A stretch of DNA of 64,000 nt from Marinomonas primoryensis (GCF_013372285.1 NZ_CP054301.1:3376001-3440000); one strand, 5' to 3'; counted from the first letter of the stretch, positions 1 to 9,088 are shown. The notes: generated by a model not told the origin, from the sequence alone. A program made the numbers and translations.

Positions 1-846
1 TCTCAGATTTATTCAGCCATCAACATCGACTGTAACTCTACTCAGGCTAAACTCTCTCTTAGCTTGTATAAAAAGCTTTATCAAAAGTTAGCCCTGAGGA
101 ATAAGGATCTCGCAAGGGTAAATATATTCACTACTAACAATGATCTACTTAGTGAGACCGCTTTGGGCTTCCTCAATATCAACTACAACAATGGTTTTAG
201 CAGTGGCCTTGCTCGCACGTTTAACCCCGCACGTTTCTCGTACACATTCTCCAGAAAAGTTGATCCTAGTGTTGAAAAATATGAACCACTAGAAAACATG
301 GTTTATCTATACAAACTGCACGGCTCAATCAGTTGGGTTGAATCCGATGACAATTCTTTTTTCAATATTAAAGAAGTCGATGTCATCCCAAACATGCACG
401 CACAAGATAAGAACGTGCTTATCTATCCAACTCCGCTGAAGCAAAATAAGAGCTTGGGGTCGCCCTATGCCGATCTTATCAGGGAATTTCAAAATAAACT
501 GTTACTTCAGCACGGAGTGCTAATAGTCATTGGTTATAGCTTTAGTGACGAGCATATCAACAATGCTATTTATGCTGCTTTGGCATCTAATTCAACACTG
601 AGCGTGATCATTTTCGGTAACTATCATCCATCTGAAAACCTTACAAGGTTAACTGATAGACGAATATATCAAATATCTGGTGAAGTTGAACTTTCTCCTG
701 ACGACGGTACAAGCACTAAAAAAGAAAAAATTCATTACTTTAACTACATCGTGAATAACTTTATCCCTGATTTAGACCGCAATAAGGAAAGTGAAGTACT
801 TGAAGAATTTATAAAATCAATCAAGTCGCTTAAGGATAAAAAATGA
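1..846 (+). CDS. SIR2-like domain protein, 5' end outside window
   Basis: The reading frame is open from the first base, so the N-terminus lies upstream; the TTG at 64 is only an internal codon. Signature elements of the SIR2/SIR2_2 fold are visible: a TTNND motif near nucleotides 130-147, an LHGS motif with the catalytic-type histidine near 318-330, and GYSFSD near 532-549. Family members in defence systems usually hydrolyse NAD+ when activated by infection, but activity here is inferred. The stop overlaps the next start as ATGA (843-846), so it is translationally coupled to a HerA-like ATPase. That pairing matches the known SIR2-HerA antiphage arrangement. The conserved Asn and His look intact. 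Confidence 0.8.
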   Translation, partial: SQIYSAINIDCNSTQAKLSLSLYKKLYQKLALRNKDLARVNIFTTNNDLLSETALGFLNINYNNGFSSGLARTFNPARFSYTFSRKVDPSVEKYEPLENMVYLYKLHGSISWVESDDNSFFNIKEVDVIPNMHAQDKNVLIYPTPLKQNKSLGSPYADLIREFQNKLLLQHGVLIVIGYSFSDEHINNAIYAALASNSTLSVIIFGNYHPSENLTRLTDRRIYQISGEVELSPDDGTSTKKEKIHYFNYIVNNFIPDLDRNKESEVLEEFIKSIKSLKDKK

Positions 847-2822
847 AAATAGGGAAAATTACATCCGTAAATTTTAATCAGTTTCGGGTAAAGATCTCTT
901 CAGAAATCAGAGGCAACTCGGTGAATGTAGCTGGAGTACTTTACTACTTCGGTAACATTGGTAGTTATTTAAAAACAACCAACTCCGTAGGAGAACAACT
1001 CATCTGTGAGGTTGTGTCTATTTTCGACAGTGACATGAGATTAGATTCTGCGGCTTACGATATTGATAGCAACAGAGAATTACTGTTAAAGCCTGTTGGA
1101 ACAATTACGAGAACGGGGAAGTTTAATCTGGGTGTGGGTATATTCCCGGGTATCTACAGTGAAGTTGCCATTGTGACTTTTGAAGATATGGAACTGATCC
1201 TTCAAACCAGCAAAGATAAAGGATTAAGCGAAAACATCCATCAGAGTTTTCACCTTGGCGAAAGTAAAAACTTAATCAACTACCCCATAGATATCTCAAT
1301 AAATTCATTCTTTAACATTCACTCTGCTGTACTGGGAAATTCTGGTAGTGGCAAGTCAAATACTATTGCCCACATTATTCAAGAAATACATAAAAAAAAG
1401 AATAACTCAGCTATTGGCTCTCGTATTTTAATTTTCGATGTTAATGGTGAGTACAAGAACGCTTTTACAGGCCATGATAAGTGCCCCAATTTGAAAGTTA
1501 GATTACTTAAACCCAATATCACAGGTGCAGAGGACGGTTTTGAACCGTTTTACCTTCCTCACTTCCTCATGAACATTGATGAGTGGAGTGCATTCTTAAT
1601 GGCAACAGATGCTACCCAACGCCCTTTCTGGGACAAGGTGCTACAAGAGAGCTACAAGTTTTACATGATTTCTACCCGTGGAGGGGAAGAAAGACAGAGA
1701 TTTATTAATTACCTGCGATTTAAAGTATGTAATTTAGTTAATATGCTGTTAGGCCAAGGTGATACTGACACCGCAATCGTTACCGCTGCCAAAAATGTTA
1801 TTTATGGGATTTCAGAACTCATTGAGCTTGATGAGCATCTAAAACAAGCTTGTGTAGATGAAGGGATGCATGATGATTTACACAAACTGTATAACAACTG
1901 TGCGGTAGCTTATGGAAACAACAATGATAAGTTAAAACAAGCTGTTGATGCCGTTCGGGAAAAAATTGATTATGGTAATGTTCAGGAAGTAATTTCTCTA
2001 CGTGCTAACTCAGAGCAATATTTTGATTATCGATTCTTGAAACAGGCTGCCAATTTAACGCTGCTGGAAGAAGATGCTAGAGGTAATAGAAGAGTTAGAG
2101 AGTATACCTCTACTATGATGACGAGGTTAGATTTTTTCTTAGATAATCAAGACTGTGATTTCATGAGAAATCGTCCTGCTGGCACAACCAATATTGATCA
2201 ATATTTGGAATGGTTATGGCAGACTAACTTAGATGTACCTGCGCAAACCAATATGGTGATCATTGATACTAGTGAATTATCTAAAGACGCATTGGAAACG
2301 TTAACGTCAGTAACCTCAAGGCTCAATTTTTCATCACGAAAAAAGCTAAATGGCTCGGCAAGACGAGAAAAACCTATACATCTAGTGCTTGATGAGGCGC
2401 ACCGATACATCAAAAAGGACTCAAAATACCTTCTTCGAGAAAATATCTTTGAACAGATAGCTCGTGAAGGCAGGAAGTATGCCCTGTATTTATTAATATC
2501 ATCTCAACGTCCTTCAGAATTATCTGAAACTGTTTTATCCCAATGCTCTAACTTCATAGTCCACCGAATACAAAATGAAGTAGATATGAAGTACGTCTAT
2601 GCCATTCTTCCTTATTTTTCAGATGACTTTGCGAATAAGATCAAGCAATCGGTGCCGGGAGAAGCTCTTATATTTGGGAACTGTGTTTCGATGCCTTTAC
2701 ATATTCGTGTAAAGCAAGCACACCCTGAACCTAACAGTGAAAACTGTAAAGTTCATAAGGAGTGGTTTAAACCATTCCCTCCTTTACCACCTGAAGCACC
2801 TGTATTAAGAAGAGAAGAGTAA
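843..2822 (+). CDS. HerA-like hexameric ATPase, partner of SIR2 protein
   Basis: This 659-residue protein begins with a HerA-type beta-barrel (HAS-barrel-like region, about residues 1-110). A FtsK/HerA ATPase core follows, with Walker A LGNSGSGKS at about residues 165-173 and Walker B LVLDEAHRY near residue 515. The segment REGRKYALYLLISSQRP is typical of the HerA/DUF87 family. HerA proteins form hexameric ring translocases; in SIR2-HerA defence the ring assembles with the SIR2 subunits. The start ATG overlaps the SIR2 stop by 4 nt and the stop overlaps the next start by 1 nt, so the three genes are probably co-translated. No disruption is seen. A chromosomal HerA-NurA repair role is unlikely, since no NurA is adjacent. 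Confidence 0.85.
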   Translation: MKIGKITSVNFNQFRVKISSEIRGNSVNVAGVLYYFGNIGSYLKTTNSVGEQLICEVVSIFDSDMRLDSAAYDIDSNRELLLKPVGTITRTGKFNLGVGIFPGIYSEVAIVTFEDMELILQTSKDKGLSENIHQSFHLGESKNLINYPIDISINSFFNIHSAVLGNSGSGKSNTIAHIIQEIHKKKNNSAIGSRILIFDVNGEYKNAFTGHDKCPNLKVRLLKPNITGAEDGFEPFYLPHFLMNIDEWSAFLMATDATQRPFWDKVLQESYKFYMISTRGGEERQRFINYLRFKVCNLVNMLLGQGDTDTAIVTAAKNVIYGISELIELDEHLKQACVDEGMHDDLHKLYNNCAVAYGNNNDKLKQAVDAVREKIDYGNVQEVISLRANSEQYFDYRFLKQAANLTLLEEDARGNRRVREYTSTMMTRLDFFLDNQDCDFMRNRPAGTTNIDQYLEWLWQTNLDVPAQTNMVIIDTSELSKDALETLTSVTSRLNFSSRKKLNGSARREKPIHLVLDEAHRYIKKDSKYLLRENIFEQIAREGRKYALYLLISSQRPSELSETVLSQCSNFIVHRIQNEVDMKYVYAILPYFSDDFANKIKQSVPGEALIFGNCVSMPLHIRVKQAHPEPNSENCKVHKEWFKPFPPLPPEAPVLRREE

Positions 2823-3709
2823 TGCACAACAATAAGCGACCTCGCACCATTCAAATTTTTCTCCCCACTGGCGACCCAGCGGGTATTCGCACTGCAGAGC
2901 AGACCACCTCGATTATTCGCTTAATTGAAGTGCCACGTAGTGATATAGCTGAGTTTGTAAAAATGCCGGAATCTAAGCAAGTTGGGTTGTACTTTTTAGT
3001 CTCAGGCGATAATAAAGACGAGCTGTATATTGGCCAGTCTGGTGATGTCGGCAGCCGATTGATGCAGCACTATAAAGATGAGAAAAAAGATTGGGAGCGA
3101 GCGCTGGTGTTGGTGTCGCTTACCAATAATTTAACGCAAACCCATGTGCTGTATTTGGAATCTCTATCGATAGAAAAAGCCAGACAGTGCCAACGTTATG
3201 AACTGCTCAATGGTAATGGTGGGCAAAAGCCTTACACGCCAATTCCGCTTAAAGCCGATTGTGATGAAATTCATGAAATTGGCAGCTTATTGTTAGCAAC
3301 CCTTGGCTACCCCATTTTTGAACCACTCACCGAGCTGTCTACTACCAAAACCGAACAAGTGTTCTCTTGCAGCCGCACAGGGGTTGATGCCAAAGGCATA
3401 TACACCAACGAAGGCATGGTGGTATTAAAAGATTCATTCGCCCCTATGATCACCAAGCGCAAAACTGAACAACGATTTTATGATAAACGCGACCAACTAT
3501 TAGCCAAAGGAGTAATTGCACAACAAGGCGATCGCTTTGTATTTCAGCGTGACTATTTGTTCCCCACCCCCAGTGGTGCCTCAATGTTTTTATTATTAGC
3601 CAGTTCTAATGGTTGGGTTGACTGGAAAACAGAGCAAGGCGTGACATTACATGAATATCAAGGTCGCACAATTGAGTCAGCCAGTGCGCAGGTAAGTAGC
3701 GTAAGCTAG
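2822..3709 (+). CDS. GIY-YIG nuclease family protein with DUF4357
   Basis: The 295-residue product has a GIY-YIG core: a GLYF variant at about residues 55-58, LYIGQS at 68-73 and an arginine at about 79 in VGSRL, the expected catalytic position. The C-terminal third has the look of DUF4357 (GMVVLKDSFA, then PTPSGASMF and NGWVDWK). Such proteins are often found inside type I restriction loci; their role there is not established. It starts by a TAATG overlap with the HerA stop. A short gap of 24 nt separates it from the RhuM gene. Nuclease activity is inferred from the motifs only. The first G of GIY is kept but the I is L, which many members tolerate. Confidence 0.8.
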   Translation: MHNNKRPRTIQIFLPTGDPAGIRTAEQTTSIIRLIEVPRSDIAEFVKMPESKQVGLYFLVSGDNKDELYIGQSGDVGSRLMQHYKDEKKDWERALVLVSLTNNLTQTHVLYLESLSIEKARQCQRYELLNGNGGQKPYTPIPLKADCDEIHEIGSLLLATLGYPIFEPLTELSTTKTEQVFSCSRTGVDAKGIYTNEGMVVLKDSFAPMITKRKTEQRFYDKRDQLLAKGVIAQQGDRFVFQRDYLFPTPSGASMFLLLASSNGWVDWKTEQGVTLHEYQGRTIESASAQVSSVS

Positions 3710-3733
3710 CCAGAAAAAGGAGTATGAAAACCC

Positions 3734-4732
3734 ATGACAAACGAACTCATTCTTTACACGACTGATGATGGACAGTCACAGTTTGTGCTACGTACGCTTG
3801 ACGGTAATGTGTGGCTCACACAACTTGAAATAGCGCAGCTATATCAAACCAGCAAGCAGAATATTAGCAAGCATGTAAAAAGTGTATTAGCAGAGAATGA
3901 GCTGGCTGAGGCAGCAGTTGTCAACTCTAAGTTGACAACTGCTGCTGATGGTAAAGAGTACCTTACTCAGTTATATGCGCTGCCGATGATCATCGCCATC
4001 GGCTATCGTGTGCGCTCTACTCGCGGCACGCAATTCCGACAATGGGCAACCCGAACCCTAGGTGAGTACCTGACCAAAGGGTTCGCCATGGACGACGAAC
4101 GACTCAAAGATCCCAAATGGGATTATTTTGATGAGTTGCTTGAACGTATCCGCGACATACGTTCGTCAGAAAAGCGCTTTTATCAAAAAATTCGAGATTT
4201 GCTAACCCTGTCCGAAGATTATCGTATCAATGAAGAGGACACAGGTTTGTTGTTCGCAGAAGTACAAAACAAACTCTTTTATGCCACTACAGGATACACC
4301 GCGGCTGAATTAATTGTGGCGCGCGCCAACCCTGATTTACCGAATATGAATCTCACCAGTTTTGCCGGTAATCGAGTACGCAAAGCGGATATCATTATTG
4401 CAAAAAACTACCTTCAAGAAAATGAACTTGAACAACTAAATCGCCTTGTAAATATGTTCCTAGAATTCGCCGAGTTTAGAGCCAAAAATAAACAGCAGTT
4501 GACCTTTGAAGATTGGCGGAAATATGTAGACAATTTTATGGTTTTCAACGAGCAACCTTTATTAAAAAATGCAGGTGGTATTAGCCGTTCTAGAATGGAA
4601 GAAATCACCGCTAGACATTATGAAAAATTTGATCAAAATCGCAAAATAGCCGAAGTAAAAGCGGAAGATGAATCAGAAATTGAAGCATTAGAAGTACTAC
4701 AAAAACGACTTCAGAAAAAAGAAACGAAATAA
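3734..4732 (+). CDS. RhuM-family protein (virulence RhuM/DUF-type)
   Basis: This 332-residue protein matches the RhuM family: an N-terminal helix-turn-helix-like block with WLTQLEIAQLYQTSKQNISKH, then the conserved stretch around IGYRVRSTRGTQFRQWA, and a FAEVQNKL region further on. RhuM was named in a Salmonella pathogenicity island, but homologues are common as passengers in type I restriction operons. The biochemical role is unknown. A start at 3734 is supported by AAGGAG about 10 nt upstream. Only one base separates its stop from a possible small ORF and then HsdR. A perfect inverted repeat lies inside the gene at 3911-3945. The acidic, lysine-rich C-terminus is probably helical. Confidence 0.85.
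   Translation: MTNELILYTTDDGQSQFVLRTLDGNVWLTQLEIAQLYQTSKQNISKHVKSVLAENELAEAAVVNSKLTTAADGKEYLTQLYALPMIIAIGYRVRSTRGTQFRQWATRTLGEYLTKGFAMDDERLKDPKWDYFDELLERIRDIRSSEKRFYQKIRDLLTLSEDYRINEEDTGLLFAEVQNKLFYATTGYTAAELIVARANPDLPNMNLTSFAGNRVRKADIIIAKNYLQENELEQLNRLVNMFLEFAEFRAKNKQQLTFEDWRKYVDNFMVFNEQPLLKNAGGISRSRMEEITARHYEKFDQNRKIAEVKAEDESEIEALEVLQKRLQKKETK
3911..3945. repeat. Perfect 16-bp inverted repeat inside the RhuM gene
   Basis: Arms 3911-3926 and 3930-3945 are exact reverse complements with a 3-nt loop (CTA). They encode the segment around AAVVNSKLTTAA, which is a variable-to-conserved transition in RhuM proteins. A stem this long in coding mRNA is unusual; function is not known. Confidence 0.9.
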
Positions 4733-4733
4733 G

Positions 4734-4904
4734 ATGAGTCGATTTTTATTTTTTATTGACGGCATCATCAATTCCTACGAAAATGACAGCAACATGACCG
4801 TCACGCTTAGTACTCTTTTATCTCAGATCAAAAGAGTAACGCGCAACCTTGGCGGTTTTTTTATGCCTGCCGTTCACCAATTAGATAATAAAAAAAGCAC
4901 TTAA
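4734..4904 (+). CDS. Possible small ORF, 56 residues, between RhuM and HsdR genes
   Basis: An ATG one base after the RhuM stop opens a frame of 56 codons that ends one base before the HsdR ATG. The protein would begin MSRFLFFIDGIIN and end LDNKKST. I recognise no family. Against coding: no clear Shine-Dalgarno sequence is present, and the frame contains a 9-bp stem (4811-4819 with 4830-4838) and a T-run near 4856-4862, which could instead be a regulatory or terminator-like structure that tunes hsdR. For coding: the exact fit between two genes. I hold both readings open. Confidence 0.3.
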   Translation: MSRFLFFIDGIINSYENDSNMTVTLSTLLSQIKRVTRNLGGFFMPAVHQLDNKKST

Positions 4905-4905
4905 T

Positions 4906-7900
4906 ATGGAAGTAACTTCTCAAAAATCCATCAATTACACGGAAGAATTCAGTGCGAAAATTCCTGCGCTGTCTTTACTCACAAATTTGGGCTACACCTT
5001 TATCCCACCGAGTGAATGCGAAGCACTGCGTGGCAACACTCTAGTAAGCGATAAGAAAAGCACCCATCAGGTTGTGCTGTTACCTGTAATGCGGGCTTTT
5101 TTAGCTAAGCAGACCTTTTCGTTTGCAGGTAAAGAGCATACTTTATCGCTTGCAACGATTGATAAGGTGATGCATGAGCTTAATCCTGCCATGAACTTAG
5201 GGTTAAAGGCGGCTAACGAGAAAATTTATAATGCATTGATGTATGGCGTGAGCGTTACTGAATTCATAGACGGTAAAAAAACCTCCCCCACTATTAAGCT
5301 GATTGATTGGCATAATATTGAAAACAATCAGTTTCATTTTACCGAAGAGCTTGTTGTTCAAAATGCCGAAGGCACGGGGAATCGCATCCCTGATATTGTG
5401 TGTTTTGTTAATGGCTTGCCATTAGTCGTGATTGAGGCGAAACGCCCAGACTCGAATAAAGAAGGCAAATCGACCAATACAGAAGCAATTTCTCAACACA
5501 TTCGTAATCAAGGTCAAGCTGAAATTCCTCATTTGTATGCCTACAGCCAATTGCTATTAACGGTAAATGGTCATGACGGCTTATACGCCACATGTGGCAC
5601 CCCAGAAAAATTCTGGGCGAAGTGGAAGGAAGAACTAATTCCAGAAGCCGAGTTCGTCAGGCTTAAAAACCATAAATTAAGCGATGAACAGCTAACCTCA
5701 CTATTTAGTCATCGCCCTGTAAAGGTAAAAGATGATTACCTTTCCCTTGTTGCTGCGGGTGACTTAACGGTTACTGACCAAGATAGGCTCATTTTAAGCT
5801 TACTGAGCCCTGAGCGCCTGTTAGATATGACTCGCTTGTTTACTTTGTTTGATAAAAAAGTGGGCAAGATAGTGGGTCGATATCAGCAAGTGTTTGGCAT
5901 CAAGGCACTAATAGAGCGTATTAATACTTTTGATGATTCAGGCGCACGAGAAGGCGGTGTTATTTGGCACACAACGGTGAGTGGTAAGTCGTTTACTATG
6001 GTGTTTTTATCCAAAGCGCTAATTTGGCTTGAAGAGCTAGCACAATGCCGCGTGATCATTGTCACTGACCGAGTGGACTTAGAAAACCAACTAAGCAGTA
6101 CCTTTGCATCTGGCGGTGTATTAACCGACCGTGATAAAAAAGATTCCATGGCGACTACGGGTAAGCGTTTAGCCGAGCAAATAGGTAAAGGAAATGAGCG
6201 AGTTATTTTCTCGATTATTAATAAGTTTGGCTCGGCTATAAAACACAAAGACTGTTACAACGACAGCCCCAATATAATTGTGTTAGTGGATGAAGGCCAT
6301 CGTAGCCAAAACGGTGAGAATAATATCCGTATGCAGCAGACGCTGCCTAAAGCGGCCTATATTGCCTTTACGGGCACGCCTTTGTTAAAAGATGACAAAA
6401 CCGAAAACAAGTTCGGCAAGATCATTCACTCTTACACTATGCAGCAAGCGGTTGAAGATAAAACCGTTACGCCACTGTTGTATGAAGAGCGTATTCCTGA
6501 ATTAAACGTTAACGAAAAAGCCATTGATGCATGGTTTGAGCGCAGCACCAGCAAACTGAGCGACAAACAAAAAACAGATCTGAAGCGAAAGTTTTCACAA
6601 AAAGGTCAAATTTATCAAACCGAAGGTCGTATTGATCTAATTGCATATGATATCGCCGATCACTTCCAAAACTTTAAACAACAAGGCTTAAAAGGCCAAT
6701 TGGCATGCGACTCAAAAGCCTCTGCCATTCGCTACAAAAAAGCACTCGATAAAATTGGTACGGTTACATCGGTTGTTGCTATGTCGGCGCCTGATACCCG
6801 CGAGGGGCATGAGGCGGTAGATCAAGAAAGCAAAGACATTGTTCAAAACTGGTGGGAAGCAAACGTTAACGAAATAGACGAGAAAGCCTACACCAAAGCC
6901 ATTATTGAAGACTTTAGCAGAGACGATGGTCCTGACATCATGATCGTGGTTGATAAGCTTCTAATGGGGTTTGATGAACCGAAGAACACCGTGTTGTATA
7001 TCGACAAGCCTCTCCGAGAACATAATCTTATTCAAGCTATTGCTCGTGTAAACCGCTTGCATAGTAAAAAACTTTTTGGTTACTTAATTGACTACCGAGG
7101 CATACTCAAAGAGCTTGATACCACCATTGAGAAGTACCAAGACCTTGCCGAGCGTACCCAAGGCGGCTTTGATATAGATGACCTGAAAGGTTTGTACAAC
7201 CGCATGGATACGGAATACAAAAAACTTCCGGGATTACACAGTGATTTGTGGGCGATATTTGACGGCGTTATAAACAAGCAAGATGGCCCAGCGTTGCGCC
7301 AAACATTAGCGCCAAAAGTGCAAGAGGTTAACGGTAGACTAACGGATACCAATCTTAGAAAGCGTGATGATTTTTATTCTACTCTTACTACATTCTCAAA
7401 CTGCATGAAAGTAGCCCTGCAATCGGCGACGTACTTCAAAGATAAGTCATACGATGGCTCCTCAACATCTGGTAACCCACGTGACTTATATAAACGTGAC
7501 TTAAAAGCTTTTGTCGATTTACGTAAACAAGTACGTGAAGATGCAGACGATACCATCAATTATGACGAGTACGCCGAAGACATTAGAAGCTTGCTTGATA
7601 AGCACATCGCTGGCATTGAAGTAAAAGAGCCGGATGGTGCGTATTTGATTGGCAACTTAGGAAAAGACGTAAAGCCGCAGGATATTAGCGATGACGAGGC
7701 TCGTAACCAAACGGATAAGATTACTGGGCGAATTACAAAAATGATTACGCAAGACTTAAAAGATGATCCTTATGCCCAAGAGTATTTTTCTAAAATGCTT
7801 AAAAAGACGATTGAAGATGCTAGAGCCATGTTTGATGCACCAGTTAAACAATACATTCTCTTTGCTGACTTTGAACAGGAAGTGAAAGATCGCAAAGTGG

Positions 7901-8226
7901 CTGATATTCCCAAGGATTTTGTTGATGATGCTGGCAAGTTAAATAAACATGCACAAGCTTATTTTGGTTTGTACAAACATCTATTTGATGCTGAATTCTT
8001 AACTGAGAAGGCACTGGATAATAAAAAGCTAGTCATACTTGCCTTCAATATTGATACTGTAGTGAAAGATGCGGTTGCTGAGTATTCCATTAACCCAGCA
8101 GAAATTGATAATGCTATTCACATGAAACTGTTGCCTATGTTGTTTGGTGATCTTGGCCTTAATAACGCTCAAAAGTTGATTGAGGAAGTGTTAAAGATAA
8201 CCCGTTTGGGCATAGCAAGAGATTAA
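4906..8226 (+). CDS. hsdR: Type I restriction enzyme, R subunit, with altered P-loop
   Basis: At 1106 residues this is a full-length HsdR. The N-terminal PD-(D/E)xK nuclease shows P162-D163 and E177-A-K179. The SF2 translocase follows with motif Ia (VTDRVDLENQ), motif II D462EGH, motif III (AFTGTP) and motif VI (IQAIARVNR). It would cleave unmethylated DNA after translocation, together with HsdM and HsdS, which are not in the window and may lie upstream. Motif I reads W354-H-T-T-V-S-G-K-S362; family members usually have TQGSGKS, so the first P-loop glycine is replaced by V358. This could impair ATP binding. Everything else looks intact, so the gene may be a recent loss of function, a sequence error, or a tolerated variant. 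Confidence 0.9.
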   Translation: MEVTSQKSINYTEEFSAKIPALSLLTNLGYTFIPPSECEALRGNTLVSDKKSTHQVVLLPVMRAFLAKQTFSFAGKEHTLSLATIDKVMHELNPAMNLGLKAANEKIYNALMYGVSVTEFIDGKKTSPTIKLIDWHNIENNQFHFTEELVVQNAEGTGNRIPDIVCFVNGLPLVVIEAKRPDSNKEGKSTNTEAISQHIRNQGQAEIPHLYAYSQLLLTVNGHDGLYATCGTPEKFWAKWKEELIPEAEFVRLKNHKLSDEQLTSLFSHRPVKVKDDYLSLVAAGDLTVTDQDRLILSLLSPERLLDMTRLFTLFDKKVGKIVGRYQQVFGIKALIERINTFDDSGAREGGVIWHTTVSGKSFTMVFLSKALIWLEELAQCRVIIVTDRVDLENQLSSTFASGGVLTDRDKKDSMATTGKRLAEQIGKGNERVIFSIINKFGSAIKHKDCYNDSPNIIVLVDEGHRSQNGENNIRMQQTLPKAAYIAFTGTPLLKDDKTENKFGKIIHSYTMQQAVEDKTVTPLLYEERIPELNVNEKAIDAWFERSTSKLSDKQKTDLKRKFSQKGQIYQTEGRIDLIAYDIADHFQNFKQQGLKGQLACDSKASAIRYKKALDKIGTVTSVVAMSAPDTREGHEAVDQESKDIVQNWWEANVNEIDEKAYTKAIIEDFSRDDGPDIMIVVDKLLMGFDEPKNTVLYIDKPLREHNLIQAIARVNRLHSKKLFGYLIDYRGILKELDTTIEKYQDLAERTQGGFDIDDLKGLYNRMDTEYKKLPGLHSDLWAIFDGVINKQDGPALRQTLAPKVQEVNGRLTDTNLRKRDDFYSTLTTFSNCMKVALQSATYFKDKSYDGSSTSGNPRDLYKRDLKAFVDLRKQVREDADDTINYDEYAEDIRSLLDKHIAGIEVKEPDGAYLIGNLGKDVKPQDISDDEARNQTDKITGRITKMITQDLKDDPYAQEYFSKMLKKTIEDARAMFDAPVKQYILFADFEQEVKDRKVADIPKDFVDDAGKLNKHAQAYFGLYKHLFDAEFLTEKALDNKKLVILAFNIDTVVKDAVAEYSINPAEIDNAIHMKLLPMLFGDLGLNNAQKLIEEVLKITRLGIARD

Positions 8227-8231
8227 TTCAA

Positions 8232-9074
8232 GTGACTCAAAAAACAGTTTCAAACGCTATTTGCCCAAAAGAAAACGAAGCGACAACCAATGATCGAGGC
8301 GTTTTCACTTATGGTAATGACACAATTCACTATGATGTGATCCGTAAACCTATGTTTGCTAATCCCGCTAAAAAGCAAGTTCGTAAGGTGGTGATAAAAG
8401 TTCACCCTGATCAGCGTGTCGTTGCGACTGCTCCCATTGATGCTAACGAAGATGTAATTAAAGAAGCCATCCAAAAACGTGCAAGGTGGATTTGGCAAAG
8501 CATTGATGAATTTGCAAAGCAAAAAGACGCAGTTTTACCTAAACGCTATGTCAGTGGCGAAACCCAATTTTATTTAGGTAAGCGCTATGTGCTAAAAGTC
8601 ATCGTTGATGCCGAGCAAGCCCCAAACATAAAGCTAAGCCGTGGTAAATTAAACGTCACACTCAAAGATGAAATCAGTAAAGACGATATACCAGAGAATC
8701 AAAACAACCGGCTGGTGATAATTAAGCCACTCATCGACAAATGGTATCAGTACAAAGCGAAAGCGATTTTCCACGAGCGATTGGCAGCATTATTGCCAAA
8801 AACGACCTGGGTAAAAGACATACCCTCCTTTCGTGTAATGGCAATGAAAAAATAATGGGGAAGCTGTTCTACCAAAGGCAACCTGATACTCAACCCTCAC
8901 CTTATTAAAGCACCTAAAGAATGCATTGATTACGTGATTTTGCACGAACTTTGCCATATCGCAGAACACAACCACAGTGAGCGTTTCTGGCGTTTATTAA
9001 CCCAAGTAATGCCTAACTGGAAAGGCGTAAAAGCAAGATTGGATGATATGGCTGAAATGTATTTAAACGACTAA
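8232..9074 (+). pseudogene. YgjP-type (M48/DUF45) metallopeptidase gene broken by in-frame TAA
   Basis: The frame from 8232 encodes a YgjP/SprT-like zinc peptidase and is interrupted by TAA at 8853-8855. The same frame then continues to 9074. After the stop it reads WGSCSTKGNLILNP and then HELCH (about codons 238-242), the zinc site, with a downstream E in the AEHNH segment. In the family the interrupted position is usually Arg or Lys before WGSC, so one codon has become a stop. The truncated 207-residue product lacks the zinc site. It starts 5 nt after hsdR; such peptidase genes often follow hsdR. A sequencing error remains possible. Confidence 0.85.
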
Positions 9075-9088
9075 CTTTTAAAAGTTAG
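9071..9088. repeat. Perfect 18-bp palindrome at the end of the defence train
   Basis: The sequence reads CTAACTTTTAAAAGTTAG, identical to its own reverse complement, and overlaps the stop codon of the broken metallopeptidase gene. Opposing genes converge just downstream. It may be a weak bidirectional terminator or a protein-binding site; no strong T-run follows. Confidence 0.6.

Noticed and set aside
6289..6300. DEGH instead of DEAH in HsdR motif II taken as a second lesion
   Set aside because: The third position of this box varies among HsdR proteins, so it is not good evidence of inactivation.
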